Positions 49,654 to 59,585 are shown, counted from the first letter of the stretch. The stretch is 64,000 bases of DNA from Arthrobacter sp. Leaf234 (GCF_001422665.1 NZ_LMLU01000006.1:187725-251724), one strand, 5' to 3'. Made by a program: numbers and translations. The notes: a model not told the origin generated them from the sequence alone.

Positions 49654-49935
49654 CTAGCGGAGGGAGCGGCGCGAGGCGGGAGCGGCGTCGGCCTCCGGCG
49701 CAGGGGCAGCGGGGGCCGCGGGCGCCTCTACGCCGAGGGCGGCGCGGAGATCGGTCTCCCGCTCGGACATCGCGGACCGGAGGGCGTCGGTGAAATCGGC
49801 GAGGCTGTCGCTGATCTGTCCGACGGCACGGTTGAGCCCCTCGGGCCCGAGGTTCGACTTCGCCTGCGACACCTTGCGTACGGCGATGACGCCGATGGTG
49901 ATACCGGCGGCCAGCCAGAAAGCTCTTCTGATCAT
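49654..49935 (-). CDS. Small membrane-anchored protein (DUF6167-like), unknown
   Basis: The 93-residue protein has one N-terminal helix (AFWLAAGITIGVIAV), then ISDSLADFTDALRSAMSERE and an Ala/Pro-rich tail. It resembles the short DUF6167-type proteins found beside alaS in actinobacteria. It follows a DUF948-like gene. Function is unknown. Confidence 0.75.
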   Translation of the reverse strand: MIRRAFWLAAGITIGVIAVRKVSQAKSNLGPEGLNRAVGQISDSLADFTDALRSAMSERETDLRAALGVEAPAAPAAPAPEADAAPASRRSLR

Positions 49936-49959
49936 CGTTTCTCTCCGGGGTTCGTGGGT

Positions 49960-50334
49960 CTAGCGGCTGCGGCGTCGGCGCGCGGGTGCGGTCCGGCCGG
50001 CGACTGCGGAGCGGACGCCGTAGGAGAACGCCGACACCTTGATGAGCGGGGAGCCGATCGTCGCGGCGATGAGCGACGACAGCGCGGAGATGTTGGCCGA
50101 GGCGTCGGAGACGTTCGAGGTGATGCCGTCGACGGTCTTGAGCTGCTGGTGCGTGGTGCTCACGGTGCTGGTGACTTCCTCGATGAGCGGCGTCGTCCCG
50201 TCGGTGACGGTCCGGATCGCCGTGCGCAGCTCGTCGAGGACCCGCCCGAGCTTCCAGATCGGTACGGCCAGCAGCAGGACCAGGACGGCGAACACGCCAG
50301 CAGCTATCAGGCCCGCAATATCTCCACCTGACAT
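49960..50334 (-). CDS. DUF948-family membrane protein
   Basis: The 124-residue protein begins with a membrane helix (IAGLIAAGVFAVLVLLLAVP) followed by a long helix rich in Thr/Ser and Val (VLDELRTAIRTVTDGTTPLI), and ends in an Arg-rich tail. The DUF948 family is often encoded beside alaS/rpsD in actinobacteria. No biochemical role is established. Confidence 0.85.
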   Translation of the reverse strand: MSGGDIAGLIAAGVFAVLVLLLAVPIWKLGRVLDELRTAIRTVTDGTTPLIEEVTSTVSTTHQQLKTVDGITSNVSDASANISALSSLIAATIGSPLIKVSAFSYGVRSAVAGRTAPARRRRSR

Positions 50335-50414
50335 GGGCGGTCTCCTTTACGCAGGGGTGCACCGCCTCCATGGGCGGGCGTGGGAATTCTTGGCTCCTAG
50401 TACCTTACAGAACG

Positions 50415-50444
50415 AAGAGCCCGCGGCGTGTGCCGCGGGCTCTT
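50415..50444. terminator. Strong hairpin terminator downstream of rpsD
   Basis: AAGAGCCCGCGG and CCGCGGGCTCTT form a perfect twelve-base stem with a six-base loop, 51 bases downstream of the rpsD stop on the minus strand. A T-rich run follows on that strand (GTTCTGTAAGG). It separates rpsD from the DUF948 gene. Confidence 0.85.
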
Positions 50445-50494
50445 GGTCCACACTCCTCGCAGATGCCGGCTGGTTCGCAGCCGGTACCGGGCGA

Positions 50495-51121
50495 CTAGCG
50501 TGCGTAGTACTCGACGACGAGCTGCTCTTCGCAGGTCACGGGGACCTCGGAGCGCTTCGGGCGACGCACGAGGCGCGCCTGGAGCTTGTCGAGCTGGACA
50601 TCCAGGTAGCCGGGGACGGCGGGGAGGACGTCGCGGTGCGCACCGGCGGCGGCAACCTGCAGCGGGACCATGGTCTCGCTGCGGCTGTGCACGTGGATGA
50701 GCTGGCCTTCGGCCACGCGGAAGGACGGGCGGTCCACGCGGGCGCCGTCGACCATGATGTGGCGGTGCACGATCAGCTGGCGGGCCTGTGCGCTCGTCCG
50801 GGCGAAGCCGGCGCGGAGCACGAGGGCATCGAGACGCATCTCGAGCAGCTCGATCAGGTTCTCACCGGTCAGGCCTGCGGTGCGGCGCGCTTCCTCGAAG
50901 ATGCGGGCCATCTGCGCTTCGCGGATGTTGTACTGGGCGCGGAGTCGCTGCTTTTCGCGCAGGCGGACGGCGTAGTCGCTGTCCTGCTTGCGACGCGCGC
51001 GGCCGTGCTGGCCCGGCGCGTAGGGCCGACGCTCGAGGTACTTCTCGGCCTTGGGGGTCAGAGCAATGCCGAGGGCCCGCGAGATGCGGACCTTGCGGCG
51101 GGCACGTGTGTTGTTAGCCAC
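50495..51121 (-). CDS. rpsD: 30S ribosomal protein S4
   Basis: S4 nucleates 30S assembly and, in many bacteria, represses its own mRNA. The 208-residue protein begins NNTRARRKVRISRALG and contains RRPYAPGQHGRARRKQDSDY and the S4 RNA-binding domain (LEMRLDALVLRAGFARTSAQ and ARQLIVHRHIMVDG). GTG at 51121 has GAAAGGTGAAC just upstream. No S4-type leader structure was identified in the 280 bases upstream. Confidence 0.97.
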   Translation of the reverse strand: MANNTRARRKVRISRALGIALTPKAEKYLERRPYAPGQHGRARRKQDSDYAVRLREKQRLRAQYNIREAQMARIFEEARRTAGLTGENLIELLEMRLDALVLRAGFARTSAQARQLIVHRHIMVDGARVDRPSFRVAEGQLIHVHSRSETMVPLQVAAAGAHRDVLPAVPGYLDVQLDKLQARLVRRPKRSEVPVTCEEQLVVEYYAR

Positions 51122-51401
51122 GTTCACCTTTCGATTTTTGCGGCGAAGAAGCGGAGTGAGCCACGGGGGCGTCCGCACTTCCTGGTGTCGCTGGCCTCCA
51201 CTTGCGGAGAGCCGGGATTGGCCGCTTCCCGGTACTACAGTCCGCCGCGACCCTGGCCGCCCGCGCACACACCATCAGCGGAACTGCCGGGATGCGAGGG
51301 GAGGCTGGTACACGACGACTTGCCAGTCAGCGTCCAATGGTACCAGCGCCACGGGGCGGGTCCGAATCACGAGGACCCGGACGGATCGGCCGGGCCCGGG
51401 C

Positions 51402-52937
51402 CTATTTCCCGCGGATGATGCGGCGCAGCTTCGACACCCTCGACGCGATGTCGCGCTCGACACCACGGTCCGTCGGCTCGTAGTAGTCCCGACCCACGAG
51501 GTCGTCCGGTGCGTACTGCTGGAGGGCGATCCCGTGGGGCTCGTCATGGGAGTACACGTAGCCCTTGCCGTGCCCCAGCTGGGACGCGCCGGGGTAGTGC
51601 GCGTCCCTGAGGTGCGCGGGGATGCCCTGCCCCCGCCCGGCCCGGACGTCGGCAATGGCGGCATTGATGCCGTTGTAGGCGGCGTTGGACTTGGGCGCCG
51701 TCGCGATGTGCACCACCGCTTCCGCGAGGATGATCCGCGCCTCGGGCATCCCGACGAGCTGGACGGCCTGCGCGGCCGCGACGGCGGTCTGCAGCGCCGT
51801 CGGATCGGCCATCCCCACGTCCTCGGCGGCGGAGATCATGAGCCGGCGCGCGATGAACCGCGGGTCCTCCCCCGCCTCGAGCATCTTCGCGACATAGTGC
51901 AGGGCTGCGTCGACGTCGGACCCGCGGAGCGACTTGATGAACGCGCTGGCGACGTCGTAGTGCTGGTCCCCTGCGCGGTCGTAGCGCAGGGCTGCGACGT
52001 CCACCGCCTTCTCGGCGTGCTCGAGCGTGACCAGGACGGGGAGGACCGACCCGTCGCTGCCGCCCCCGTCGCCGTCCTCCCCGTCGTCCGCTTCGTCCGC
52101 ACCGGGTCGTCCCGCGGAGGGGTCACCCTGCGCCTCGGGTCGTGCTCGTTGCTCGGGTTGCTCCGACTGCGCGACGCCGGCGGCCGCCTCCAGGGCTGTC
52201 AGCCCGCGCCGGGCATCGCCCGCAGCAAGGCGGACGAGGTGTTCGAGTGCCTCCTCCGACAGTTCGACGGACCCGGCGAGGCCGCGCTCGTCGGTCACGG
52301 CGCGCTCCAGGAGGCCCCTGACGTCGGCTTCGTCGAGCGGCCTGAGGGTCTGGAGCAGGGATCGGGACAACAGGGGCGAGACCACCGAGAAGGAGGGGTT
52401 CTCGGTGGTCGCGGCGATCAGCACCACCCAGCCGTTCTCCACGCCCGGCAGCAGCGCATCCTGCTGGGCCTTGTTGAACCTGTGGATCTCGTCGAGGAAC
52501 AGCACGGTGGTCTGCCGGTACAGGTCACGGGTGGTCAGGGCTTCATCCATGACGCGGCGGACGTCCTTGACGCCGGCGGTGATGGCGGACAGTTCCACGA
52601 ACGTCCGGCCCTGGCCGCGGGCGATCACGTGCGCCAGTGTGGTCTTGCCCGTGCCGGGAGGGCCCCAGAGGATCACCGACGACGGCGCCGCATGCGCACC
52701 CGGATCGTGCTCACCCGCGAGTGTGCGCAGCGGGGCGCCGCGACCGAGCAGGTGCTGCTGGCCGACCACCTCGTCGAGCGTGCGCGGGCGCATGCGCACC
52801 GCGAGCGGACTGCGCGGGCGTGCGGAGCCGGAGGGCCTCGCGCCCCGAGCGCCACGGACGGCGGAACCGTCCGCTCCGTCGTCGTCGGAAGCCGCGCTGA
52901 ATAGATCGTCCACGACGTCAACGTTACTGTGGGCCAC
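51402..52937 (-). CDS. rarA: Replication-associated recombination protein RarA (MgsA/WRNIP1 family)
   Basis: RarA is an AAA+ ATPase that acts at stalled forks. The 511 residues have an N-terminal [20 protein letters not shown], Walker [13 protein letters not shown], Walker [21 protein letters not shown], and the C-terminal tetramerisation part ([29 protein letters not shown] region). An acidic, Gly-rich insert of about 45 residues lies in the middle ([15 protein letters not shown]). The GTG at 52937 is chosen; a GTG at 52955 is possible. Confidence 0.95.
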   Translation of the reverse strand: MAHSNVDVVDDLFSAASDDDGADGSAVRGARGARPSGSARPRSPLAVRMRPRTLDEVVGQQHLLGRGAPLRTLAGEHDPGAHAAPSSVILWGPPGTGKTTLAHVIARGQGRTFVELSAITAGVKDVRRVMDEALTTRDLYRQTTVLFLDEIHRFNKAQQDALLPGVENGWVVLIAATTENPSFSVVSPLLSRSLLQTLRPLDEADVRGLLERAVTDERGLAGSVELSEEALEHLVRLAAGDARRGLTALEAAAGVAQSEQPEQRARPEAQGDPSAGRPGADEADDGEDGDGGGSDGSVLPVLVTLEHAEKAVDVAALRYDRAGDQHYDVASAFIKSLRGSDVDAALHYVAKMLEAGEDPRFIARRLMISAAEDVGMADPTALQTAVAAAQAVQLVGMPEARIILAEAVVHIATAPKSNAAYNGINAAIADVRAGRGQGIPAHLRDAHYPGASQLGHGKGYVYSHDEPHGIALQQYAPDDLVGRDYYEPTDRGVERDIASRVSKLRRIIRGK

Positions 52938-53060
52938 TGACCCCCCGAGCACCACCCGGACCCGCCGGGCGCGTGTCCGCGCGGCGCCGCCGCACCGCCG
53001 TCACCGGTCCCTCCGCTCCTGCGGAGAGCCTGACGGCACGCGGCCGAACGGAAGGTGATC

Positions 53061-53765
53061 ATGCCCACGACCAGATCGGTGCTCGTCGAGCCTGCCCGTC
53101 TGCCCGGCTGGCTCGCCCGCTTCGAGGAACGGAACGGCGCCTACGCCATCGAGCCCGGCACGACGGCGGACCACGGCGTCGGCCTCGTCGCCGCCAACGG
53201 CTGCAGGGCACGGCTGACCCCCCCGCTGCCCGGACCCGGCACCGTGGGAGGTGCGCCCGCGCCGGTGCACCGCGAGGCCCTGCTCGCAGCGGTGCTGCCG
53301 GACGCCGAGCAGGCGCACACGGTCGGTCTGGTGCTCGTGCGCCGCGGCGGGTACTCCGTAGGAGTGGCGCGCGGCGGGCAGATCGTGTCCTCGAAGACCG
53401 GTACACGGTACGTCCAGGGCCGCACGGCGGCCGGCGGGTGGTCGCAGCAACGCTTCGCACGCCGCCGGGCGAACCAGGCGGATGCGCTCGTCGAGGAGAC
53501 GGCCGTGCGGGCGGCGGCGCTCTTCCGTGCCGACCCGCCGTCGTGCCTGCAGCTCGGCGGGGACAGGACGCTCGCGGCCGCCGTCCTGGCGGAACCGGTC
53601 CTGGCGCTCGTCGCCGATCTGCCGCGGGTGCCCTTCCTGACCGTGCCGGATCCCCGCTTCGTGGTGCTGAAGGACGCGGCCCGGACGGCTCTCGCCGTGC
53701 GCATCGCCGTGACGGATCCTCCGGCCGGGACTCCGGACGCCAGCAGCACGGACCCCGGAGCCTGA
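53061..53765 (+). CDS. acVLRF1-family peptidyl-tRNA hydrolase (Vms1/eRF1-like)
   Basis: The 234-residue protein matches actinobacterial Vms1-like release factor 1, a stalled-ribosome rescue hydrolase related to eukaryotic Vms1 and eRF1. Its mark is the catalytic loop in GTRYVQGRTAAGGWSQQRFA followed by RRRANQADALVEE; here the Gly-Gly-x-Ser-Gln-Gln loop is intact. The ATG at 53061 has AAGG at a normal distance. It is divergent from rarA, and its 3' end touches the pseudogene on the opposite strand. Confidence 0.88.
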   Translation: MPTTRSVLVEPARLPGWLARFEERNGAYAIEPGTTADHGVGLVAANGCRARLTPPLPGPGTVGGAPAPVHREALLAAVLPDAEQAHTVGLVLVRRGGYSVGVARGGQIVSSKTGTRYVQGRTAAGGWSQQRFARRRANQADALVEETAVRAAALFRADPPSCLQLGGDRTLAAAVLAEPVLALVADLPRVPFLTVPDPRFVVLKDAARTALAVRIAVTDPPAGTPDASSTDPGA

Positions 53766-53771
53766 ACCCTC

Positions 53772-54290
53772 GGGCAGTTCTTCGCAGCGTGCGGCCTGCG
53801 CCCGGGCCGCGATCTTCTCGACGGCCTCGGCGTGCAGGACCGCGTAGGTGTCATCGGTGACCCACCGGGGTGCGGGGTGAGGACCGTCCTTGGCGCCGTG
53901 AGCAGCGGATGGTCCGCCGTCAGGGGTTCGACGTCGAAGGCGTCCGGCCGGGCTCCCCGGAGGCGCCCGCTCCGGAGTGCTCGGATCAGCGCGTCGGTGT
54001 CGTCGAGCGGTCCTCCCGAGGTGTTCACGAGGATCGCCGAAGACGTATCAGCGCCGGTTCACGGGCCCCGACGATCCCTCGGCTGCGGTCGCTCGGCGCG
54101 TGGACCGTCGCGACGTCGGACGACGCGAACGGCTCCTCGAGGCCCACCGTCCGTGCGCCGGCTTCCGCTGCCCGTGCCGGATCGAGGTTCTGGCTCCCGC
54201 GATGATCTCCGTGCTCACGGTCGCGCCGACGGCTGCGACCCTCGTCCGGCGGTTCGAGAACGGGACGTGGACGAACCCTCGGCCGCCCAA
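53772..54290 (-). pseudogene. D-2-hydroxyacid dehydrogenase remnant
   Basis: Translating the minus strand gives the pieces in order but in different frames: VAAVGA near 54240, ARAAEAGARTVGLEEPFASS near 54160, ILVNTSGGPLDDTDALIRAL near 54030, and WVTDDTYAVLHAEAVEKIAA near 53830. These follow the C-terminal half of an NAD-dependent D-2-hydroxyacid dehydrogenase. At least three frame shifts and the missing N-terminal half show that it is a wreck. Confidence 0.75.
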
Positions 54291-54305
54291 AGGAGCCGGC
54301 TCGGG

Positions 54306-54992
54306 TCAGGTGCCGGAGTGGCCGCCGTCAGCAGCCCGGCTGCCTGCCGCAGCCCGCAGGGAGGCGATCGCGGCGGCGGCGTCCTCGGCCCCGTACACGG
54401 AGGAACCGGCCACGAAGACCGTCGCCCCGGCATCGGCTGCGCGGAGGATGGTCTCCTCGGTGATCCCGCCGTCCACCTGGATCACGAGGGGCAGGCCGGC
54501 ACCCCGGATGGCGTCCGCTGCGCGGCGGATCTTCGGCAGGGTGAGATCCAGGAAGGACTGTCCGCCGAATCCGGGCTCCACCGTCATGACGAGCAGCAGG
54601 TCCAGCTCCCCCAGCAGGTCGAGGTAGGGCTCCACGGGGCTGGCCGGACGCAGCGCCATGCCCGCTTTCGCACCGATGCTCCGCAGCTCCCGGGCCAGCT
54701 TCACGGGAGCCGCGGCCGCCTCCGCGTGGAAGGTCACCGACGCGGCTCCCGTCTCCGCGTACTGCGGCGCCCAGCGGTCGGCGTCCTCGATCATGAGGTG
54801 GATGTCGAGGGGAAGGGGACTGACCTCCTGGATGCGCCGGACGATCGGCAACCCGAGCGTCAGGTTGGGCACGAAGTGGTTGTCCATCACGTCGACGTGC
54901 ACTGCATCCGCGGTGGAGATCCGCTGCAGCTCGGCCTGCAGGTTGACGAAGTCCGCCGAGAGGATGCTCGGGTTGATGCGGAGGTGGGTCAC
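54306..54992 (-). CDS. rpe: Ribulose-phosphate 3-epimerase
   Basis: Rpe interconverts ribulose 5-phosphate and xylulose 5-phosphate in the pentose phosphate pathway. The 228-residue TIM barrel has [58 protein letters not shown] and [10 protein letters not shown] with the metal and acid/base residues. GTG at 54992 (VTHLRINPS) is the natural start. It lies 62 bases downstream of rsmB. Confidence 0.96.
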   Translation of the reverse strand: MTHLRINPSILSADFVNLQAELQRISTADAVHVDVMDNHFVPNLTLGLPIVRRIQEVSPLPLDIHLMIEDADRWAPQYAETGAASVTFHAEAAAAPVKLARELRSIGAKAGMALRPASPVEPYLDLLGELDLLLVMTVEPGFGGQSFLDLTLPKIRRAADAIRGAGLPLVIQVDGGITEETILRAADAGATVFVAGSSVYGAEDAAAAIASLRAAAGSRAADGGHSGT

Positions 54993-55054
54993 AGCCGTTC
55001 CTTTCGTTGCGGCGCCCTGCCGTGGACCGGCGGGATGTACGCGCTGTGGACGGG

Positions 55055-56638
55055 TCAGGTGGTCTTCCGGATGAGGGCCAGGTACATGGCGTCCGTCCCG
55101 TGGACGTGCGGCCAGAGCTGCGCGGTCGGGCCGTGTCCGGCACCGAGCGCTCCCCCGATGCTGACGGCGTCGAGCGCTGATCCCGCGTCGAGCCGCTCGA
55201 AGCCGCTGCGCTTGCGCAGGCAGTCGTCGACGACCGCGTCGGTCTCGGCGTGGTGCGGGGAGCACGTCACGTAGGCGACCACACCGCCCGGCGCGACGGC
55301 GTCGAGTGCGGACGTGAGGAGTTCCCGCTGCAGCGGCGCGAGGGACACGAGGTCCGAGGGCGTCCTTCGCCAGCGCGACTCCGGCCGGCGACGCAGGGCA
55401 CCGAGGCCGGTGCACGGCGCATCGACGAGGACGCGGTCGAAGCTCTCGGGCCGGTCCTTGCCGACACCGCGCCCGTCGGCGACCTGCACCGTCCAGGACT
55501 GCTCGGGCAGCGGGCGGAGGGCCTGGCGGACCAGCTGTGCGCGATGCGGGACGGGCTCGACCGCGGTGAGGTGCACCCCCGTGTCCTGGCCGATCGCAGC
55601 GAGGAGTGCCGATTTGCCGCCCGGCCCTGCACACAGGTCCAGCCAGCGTTCCGGCTCCGCGCCGCCGCGGTGCCCGAGGTCCACCCCGGCCAGTGCGCGG
55701 GCGACGAGTTGCGACCCCGAGTCCTGGACCCGGACGGTCCCGGTCGAGATCCCGGGCAGGCGGCTGACGTCGCCGCCCGCGTAGTAGGCGGAGTCCGGTA
55801 CCAGACGGCCGGGTTCCGCCCCCTCGGCGAGGGCGGCGTCCAGCGTCGCCAGTCCCGGCAGGGCCACGAGGTGCACCATCGGCGCGGCGTTGTCCGCGGC
55901 GAGGAGCGCATCGATCTCGGCGACGTCCCGGCCGTGGGCGACGAGAGCCTGCCGCAGGGCCCGCACGATCCATTCGGGATGGCTGTGGGTGAGGGCAGCG
56001 ATGGCGGTGCCGTCCGTCAGGCCGTCGGTGATCTCCGTGATCCAGCCGTCGAGATCGCGCACCGTCACCTTACGGAGCACCGCGTTGACGAGCGACGACG
56101 GTCCCGCGCCGATCACCGCGCGCACCAGGCCGACGGTCTGGTCGAGCGCCGCGTGGGCAGGGACGCGCATGGCGAGGATCTGGTGCACCCCGATGCGCAG
56201 GGCGTCGAGGACCGCGGGGTCGAGCTGGTCGAGTGGACGGTCCACGCAGCGCGCGAGCACCGCGTCGTACGTGCCCTGGCCGCGGAGGGCGCCGTAGGTG
56301 AGTTCGGTGGCGAATCCGGCGTCGCGACGATCGAGGCGGTGCCTGCGGATGCTCGTCGGCAGCACGAGGTTCGCGTAGGCGTCCTCGGCCGCGACCGCGC
56401 GCAGGACCTCGAAGGCCACCAGTCGGGCCGGATCCGCCCGCCTCGTGCGCTGCGACGGCGCCGCCTGGGAGAACTGACGCTCTCCGCCCCGGTTCCGCTC
56501 CCTGCCCTGCTCGTTGCGCCGGCCGGCTCCCTGCCCGCCTGTACCCTGCCCACCGGCTGCACCACCCGAGCGCTGGCCCTTGCCCTGCCGGGGGGTTCCT
56601 CGTCCCCGGGATCCGCCGGTTCCTGCGGTCTCGCTCAT
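55055..56638 (-). CDS. rsmB: 16S rRNA (cytosine-967-C5) methyltransferase RsmB
   Basis: RsmB methylates C967 of 16S rRNA with SAM. The 527 residues begin with a Gly/Gln/Arg-rich linker of about 65 residues, then a NusB-like RNA-binding part ([20 protein letters not shown]), then the methyltransferase. SAM binding is in [14 protein letters not shown] and the catalytic Cys pair in [18 protein letters not shown] and [12 protein letters not shown]. Its ATG overlaps the fmt stop by four bases. Confidence 0.95.
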   Translation of the reverse strand: MSETAGTGGSRGRGTPRQGKGQRSGGAAGGQGTGGQGAGRRNEQGRERNRGGERQFSQAAPSQRTRRADPARLVAFEVLRAVAAEDAYANLVLPTSIRRHRLDRRDAGFATELTYGALRGQGTYDAVLARCVDRPLDQLDPAVLDALRIGVHQILAMRVPAHAALDQTVGLVRAVIGAGPSSLVNAVLRKVTVRDLDGWITEITDGLTDGTAIAALTHSHPEWIVRALRQALVAHGRDVAEIDALLAADNAAPMVHLVALPGLATLDAALAEGAEPGRLVPDSAYYAGGDVSRLPGISTGTVRVQDSGSQLVARALAGVDLGHRGGAEPERWLDLCAGPGGKSALLAAIGQDTGVHLTAVEPVPHRAQLVRQALRPLPEQSWTVQVADGRGVGKDRPESFDRVLVDAPCTGLGALRRRPESRWRRTPSDLVSLAPLQRELLTSALDAVAPGGVVAYVTCSPHHAETDAVVDDCLRKRSGFERLDAGSALDAVSIGGALGAGHGPTAQLWPHVHGTDAMYLALIRKTT

Positions 56639-57618
56639 TCGAACACCAGCTCTCCGCGCGCTGCCGCGCCTCGTGCCCAGTCGAGGGCACCCATCATCTT
56701 CTTACCCGCGGGCTGGACCTGTCCGAGCTGCACGGGGGCGGTGCCGGTACCCACGAGGACGGCGCGCCCCTCGACGCCGAGCTCGCCGGGCGCCAGCGCG
56801 CGTCGTCCCGGCTCCCCTTCCGTCGGCGCGGCGCCGTCGGGACCGGTGGTCCGGGGTGACCCGGCCGGTTCGGCGGCCTGCGTCACGGGCCCCACCTTCA
56901 CCCGCTGGCCCTCCAGCGTGGTCCAGGCACCCGGCTCGGGCGTGACCGCGTTGATCCGCCGCCGGACCGCGACGGCAGGCTGTGACCAGTCGATGCGGGC
57001 GTCGTCGATGGTCAGCTTGGGTGCGAGGGTGGGCTCCCCCGTCTGGGGAGTCGCCGTGACCTGCCCGGTGTCGATCCCCGTGAGCGTCTGGACGAGGAGC
57101 ACCGATCCGCTGCGCGAGAGGCGCTCGAGCACTTCACCGCTGGTCGAACCAGGATCGAGCGTCTCGGTCATCACGCCGAACACGGGCCCTGTGTCGAGGC
57201 CCTCCTCGAGCAGGAAGGTGGAGGCGCCCGTCACGTCGTCGCCCGCGAGGACGGCGTGTTGCACCGGGGCCGCTCCGCGCCAGGCGGGGAGGACCGAGAA
57301 GTGGAGGTTGATCCAGCCGTGGCGCGGGATCCGCAGCCCGGCCGGCGGGACGATGCCGCCGTAGGCGACAATCGCCGCCGCGTCGAGGTGCAGCTCGTCG
57401 AGCTCGGCGATGAGTTCCGGCGAGAAGCGGTTCGCCTTGAGGACCGGCAGACCCAGCTCCTCCGCGGCCGTTGCCACGGGGCTGGGCGTCAGGACCTTCC
57501 GCCGTCCGAGCGGCGCGTCGACGCGCGTGAGCACAGCGGCGACGTCGAACCCCGCGTCCACCAGCGCGCGCAGTGCGGGCACCGCCACCTCGGGTGTCCC
57601 TGCGAACAGGATCCTCAT
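56635..57618 (-). CDS. fmt: Methionyl-tRNA formyltransferase
   Basis: Fmt formylates initiator Met-tRNA using 10-formyl-THF. Signatures are MRILFAGTPEVAVPALRAL at the N-terminus, YGGIVPPAGLRIPRHGWINL, HFSVLPAWRGAAPVQHAVLA and a C-terminal OB fold. The 327 residues include a Pro/Gly-rich insert (about 270-285). The gene overlaps both rsmB and def by four bases, the usual coupling. Confidence 0.97.
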   Translation of the reverse strand: MRILFAGTPEVAVPALRALVDAGFDVAAVLTRVDAPLGRRKVLTPSPVATAAEELGLPVLKANRFSPELIAELDELHLDAAAIVAYGGIVPPAGLRIPRHGWINLHFSVLPAWRGAAPVQHAVLAGDDVTGASTFLLEEGLDTGPVFGVMTETLDPGSTSGEVLERLSRSGSVLLVQTLTGIDTGQVTATPQTGEPTLAPKLTIDDARIDWSQPAVAVRRRINAVTPEPGAWTTLEGQRVKVGPVTQAAEPAGSPRTTGPDGAAPTEGEPGRRALAPGELGVEGRAVLVGTGTAPVQLGQVQPAGKKMMGALDWARGAAARGELVFE

Positions 57619-58223
57619 CGGCTCGTCCCGCCGGAAGGTCCCGGCGTCGCTCCCGGCGCCGGCACGACTCCGCGGGTGAAGCTCGAGCCGAGCGATCGGG
57701 CCCGCTCCGCGGCGGTGCGGGTCGTCACCCGGTTGTAGTCGGCGCTGCGGATGGCGCGGAGGGCGTTCTTCCGGTCCTCGCCCGCCAGCCGGTCGATGTA
57801 GAGCCTCCCCCTGAGATGGTCCGTCTCATGCTGCAGCGCCCGCGCCAGCATGCCGGTACCCTCGACGACGATCTCCTGACCCGCGAGGTCCCTGCCGGTG
57901 ACCCTGGCCCATTCCGTCCTGTCGACGAAGCTGCCGAGCCCCGGGACGGACAGGCAGCCCTCGACGTCGACCTCGCCCTGCGATGCGCCGGCGACCTCCA
58001 GCACCGGGTTGATCACATGGCCCTCGGCGCCGTCCACGCGGTAGGTGAAGACCTGGAGGCCGATGCCGACCTGGGGTGCAGCGAGGCCCGCCCCCTGGAC
58101 GTCGATCATCGTCTCGGTCATGTCGCCGATCAGGCGCGCGAGCTCGGGGCCGAAATCGGTGACCTCGGCGGCCGGTGTGCGGAGGATCGGGTCGCCGATC
58201 ATGCGGATGCTCAGGACGGCCAT
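57615..58223 (-). CDS. def: Peptide deformylase
   Basis: Def removes N-formyl groups from new proteins. Motif 1 is GAGLAAPQVG, motif 2 EGCLSVPG with the metal-binding Cys, and motif 3 QHETDHLRG with the two His ligands and the Glu; the third residue of HETDH is Thr where HEIDH or HELDH is usual. ATG at 58223 (MAVLSIRMIGDPILR) fits the family. The 202 residues carry an extra Ser/Gly/Pro-rich tail. Confidence 0.95.
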   Translation of the reverse strand: MAVLSIRMIGDPILRTPAAEVTDFGPELARLIGDMTETMIDVQGAGLAAPQVGIGLQVFTYRVDGAEGHVINPVLEVAGASQGEVDVEGCLSVPGLGSFVDRTEWARVTGRDLAGQEIVVEGTGMLARALQHETDHLRGRLYIDRLAGEDRKNALRAIRSADYNRVTTRTAAERARSLGSSFTRGVVPAPGATPGPSGGTSR

Positions 58224-58377
58224 CGGTGTTCGGTGCCTCGTTTCGGTCGCGCGGCGCTCCCGCCGGACTGTGGGTCTGTGCCCCGCGGGCCACTCCATGG
58301 CCGCGAGGCTCCCGTCAATCCTAGTGCCGAGCCGGGATCCGGTCGCAGGGACCCACCGTCTGCAGCTCTCGCCTGCA

Positions 58378-59295
58378 TCAGGCGGGGACGGTGGGTCCGG
58401 TCCTGCCGGTGGTGCCCGTCGAGGCAGGGTCCGATCCAGAAGGCGAGCCCGTCCGGGCGGGCGGTGGACCGACGGGCAGGAGGGCGCGCCCTGCCTCCTC
58501 CGCCTCCAGGCCTGCCTCCCACGCACGCCGCAGCGCGCAGAACCGCAACCAGTGGTTCCTGAGCACTGCCGGGTTGGCACGCATGGCGCGAACCTCGGTC
58601 TGCCCGACGGCCACGCCGAGCAGGAGCGGCTGGTCTCCGTGCGCCCACGGGCGCCATTGCCCCTTCTCGGGATCGACCAGCGACTCCTCGGCCTTCATCC
58701 CTGCGACCAGCTGCATGACGACCTTGTCGTCGAGTGCCTTCACGAACCCATGGCGGTCCGTGTTCTTGGTCTTGTAGTCGATTAGGCACGTGCGTCCGCC
58801 GATCGTCGCGACCAGGTCGAGGGTGCCCGCGTAGCCGAGTGCAGCGTTCCAGACGGTGATCTCCGGTTCCACGGGCCGGACGTCGTACAGGTCCCACCAT
58901 TCGTCGAAGCGCTGCGCGAAACCCTGCTCCCCGTTCTCCTCGAGAGCCAGGCGCGCGGAGTCCAGCGCGTCGGGCCTGCCGAGGGCCCGCAGCGCCACCT
59001 GCTCGCAGTAGTGGTGCACCCGGGTTCCGCGCAGGGCCGCCTCGTCGCGGTACCGTTCGGCCGCCGAGGACGCGTCCCGCACCGTGGTCCGCAGTTCGGC
59101 GGGGTTGCCGAGCGCGCCGGGAAGCCGCGGATCCTTGGCCAGGGCCGTTGCGGCCATGTGGCCGTACCAGCCGCCGAGGGAGCTGGGCAGCTGGGAGATG
59201 ACGGTGGTGATGGAGGGTACGGCGGGCTGTTCCGCGGTGGAACGCGCGTACATCCTGCCGTGGGGCGTCGCATGGGCGAGGAGCGGAGCGGTCAT
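58378..59295 (-). CDS. PD-(D/E)XK nuclease-superfamily protein, role unknown
   Basis: The 305-residue protein looks like a RecB-type nuclease fold: WYGHMAATALAKDPR at the N-terminus, then GTRVHHYCEQVALRALG, then GYAGTLDLVATIGGRTCLID with the motif Asp residues and YKTKN completing it. The C-terminus is Gly/Pro-rich. It has no helicase partner nearby, so it might act in DNA repair or phage defence; the sequence does not show which. It is convergent with nothing and lies 155 bases upstream of def. Confidence 0.75.
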   Translation of the reverse strand: MTAPLLAHATPHGRMYARSTAEQPAVPSITTVISQLPSSLGGWYGHMAATALAKDPRLPGALGNPAELRTTVRDASSAAERYRDEAALRGTRVHHYCEQVALRALGRPDALDSARLALEENGEQGFAQRFDEWWDLYDVRPVEPEITVWNAALGYAGTLDLVATIGGRTCLIDYKTKNTDRHGFVKALDDKVVMQLVAGMKAEESLVDPEKGQWRPWAHGDQPLLLGVAVGQTEVRAMRANPAVLRNHWLRFCALRRAWEAGLEAEEAGRALLPVGPPPARTGSPSGSDPASTGTTGRTGPTVPA

Positions 59296-59407
59296 AACCC
59301 AAGTCTCTCAGGCACCTCCGACAGGATGGTGCGAGGGCGGCCCAGGGCCGTGATGCGGAGAGCGGACCGACGGCACGTCGCGAAGCCGGACCGCCGGCGT
59401 CGGCCGA

Positions 59408-59435
59408 TTGGACGAACCCCCGAACGTCCTATAGA
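59408..59435 (+). promoter_or_regulatory. Promoter of the tRNA cluster
   Basis: TTGGAC at 59408-59413 and TATAGA at 59430-59435 are separated by 16 bases, close to the housekeeping consensus. The first tRNA starts about 76 bases downstream. An imperfect hairpin follows (TCGTT-ggaa-AACGA near 59443) that may mark processing. Confidence 0.7.
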
Positions 59436-59511
59436 GTTTTTTCTCGTTGGAAAACGAAGAAACACCGTGAAATGCAGGTCATCGAGCGGATATTTCGGAG
59501 CATTTTCTTCT

Positions 59512-59585
59512 GCGGACGTAGCTCAGCTGGCTAGAGCACCACCTTGCCAAGGTGGATGTCGCGGGTTCGAATCCCGTCGTCCGCT
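59512..59585 (+). tRNA. tRNA-Gly (GCC)
   Basis: GCGGACG and CGTCCGC close the acceptor stem, the anticodon arm is CACCTTGCCAAGGTG with GCC, and the T arm is GCGGGTTCGAATCCCGT. Length 74 bases without CCA. Confidence 0.95.

Noticed and set aside
51122-51401. S4 autoregulatory leader before rpsD
   Set aside because: No pseudoknot-like helices near the start codon could be drawn with confidence; the gap may just hold a promoter.
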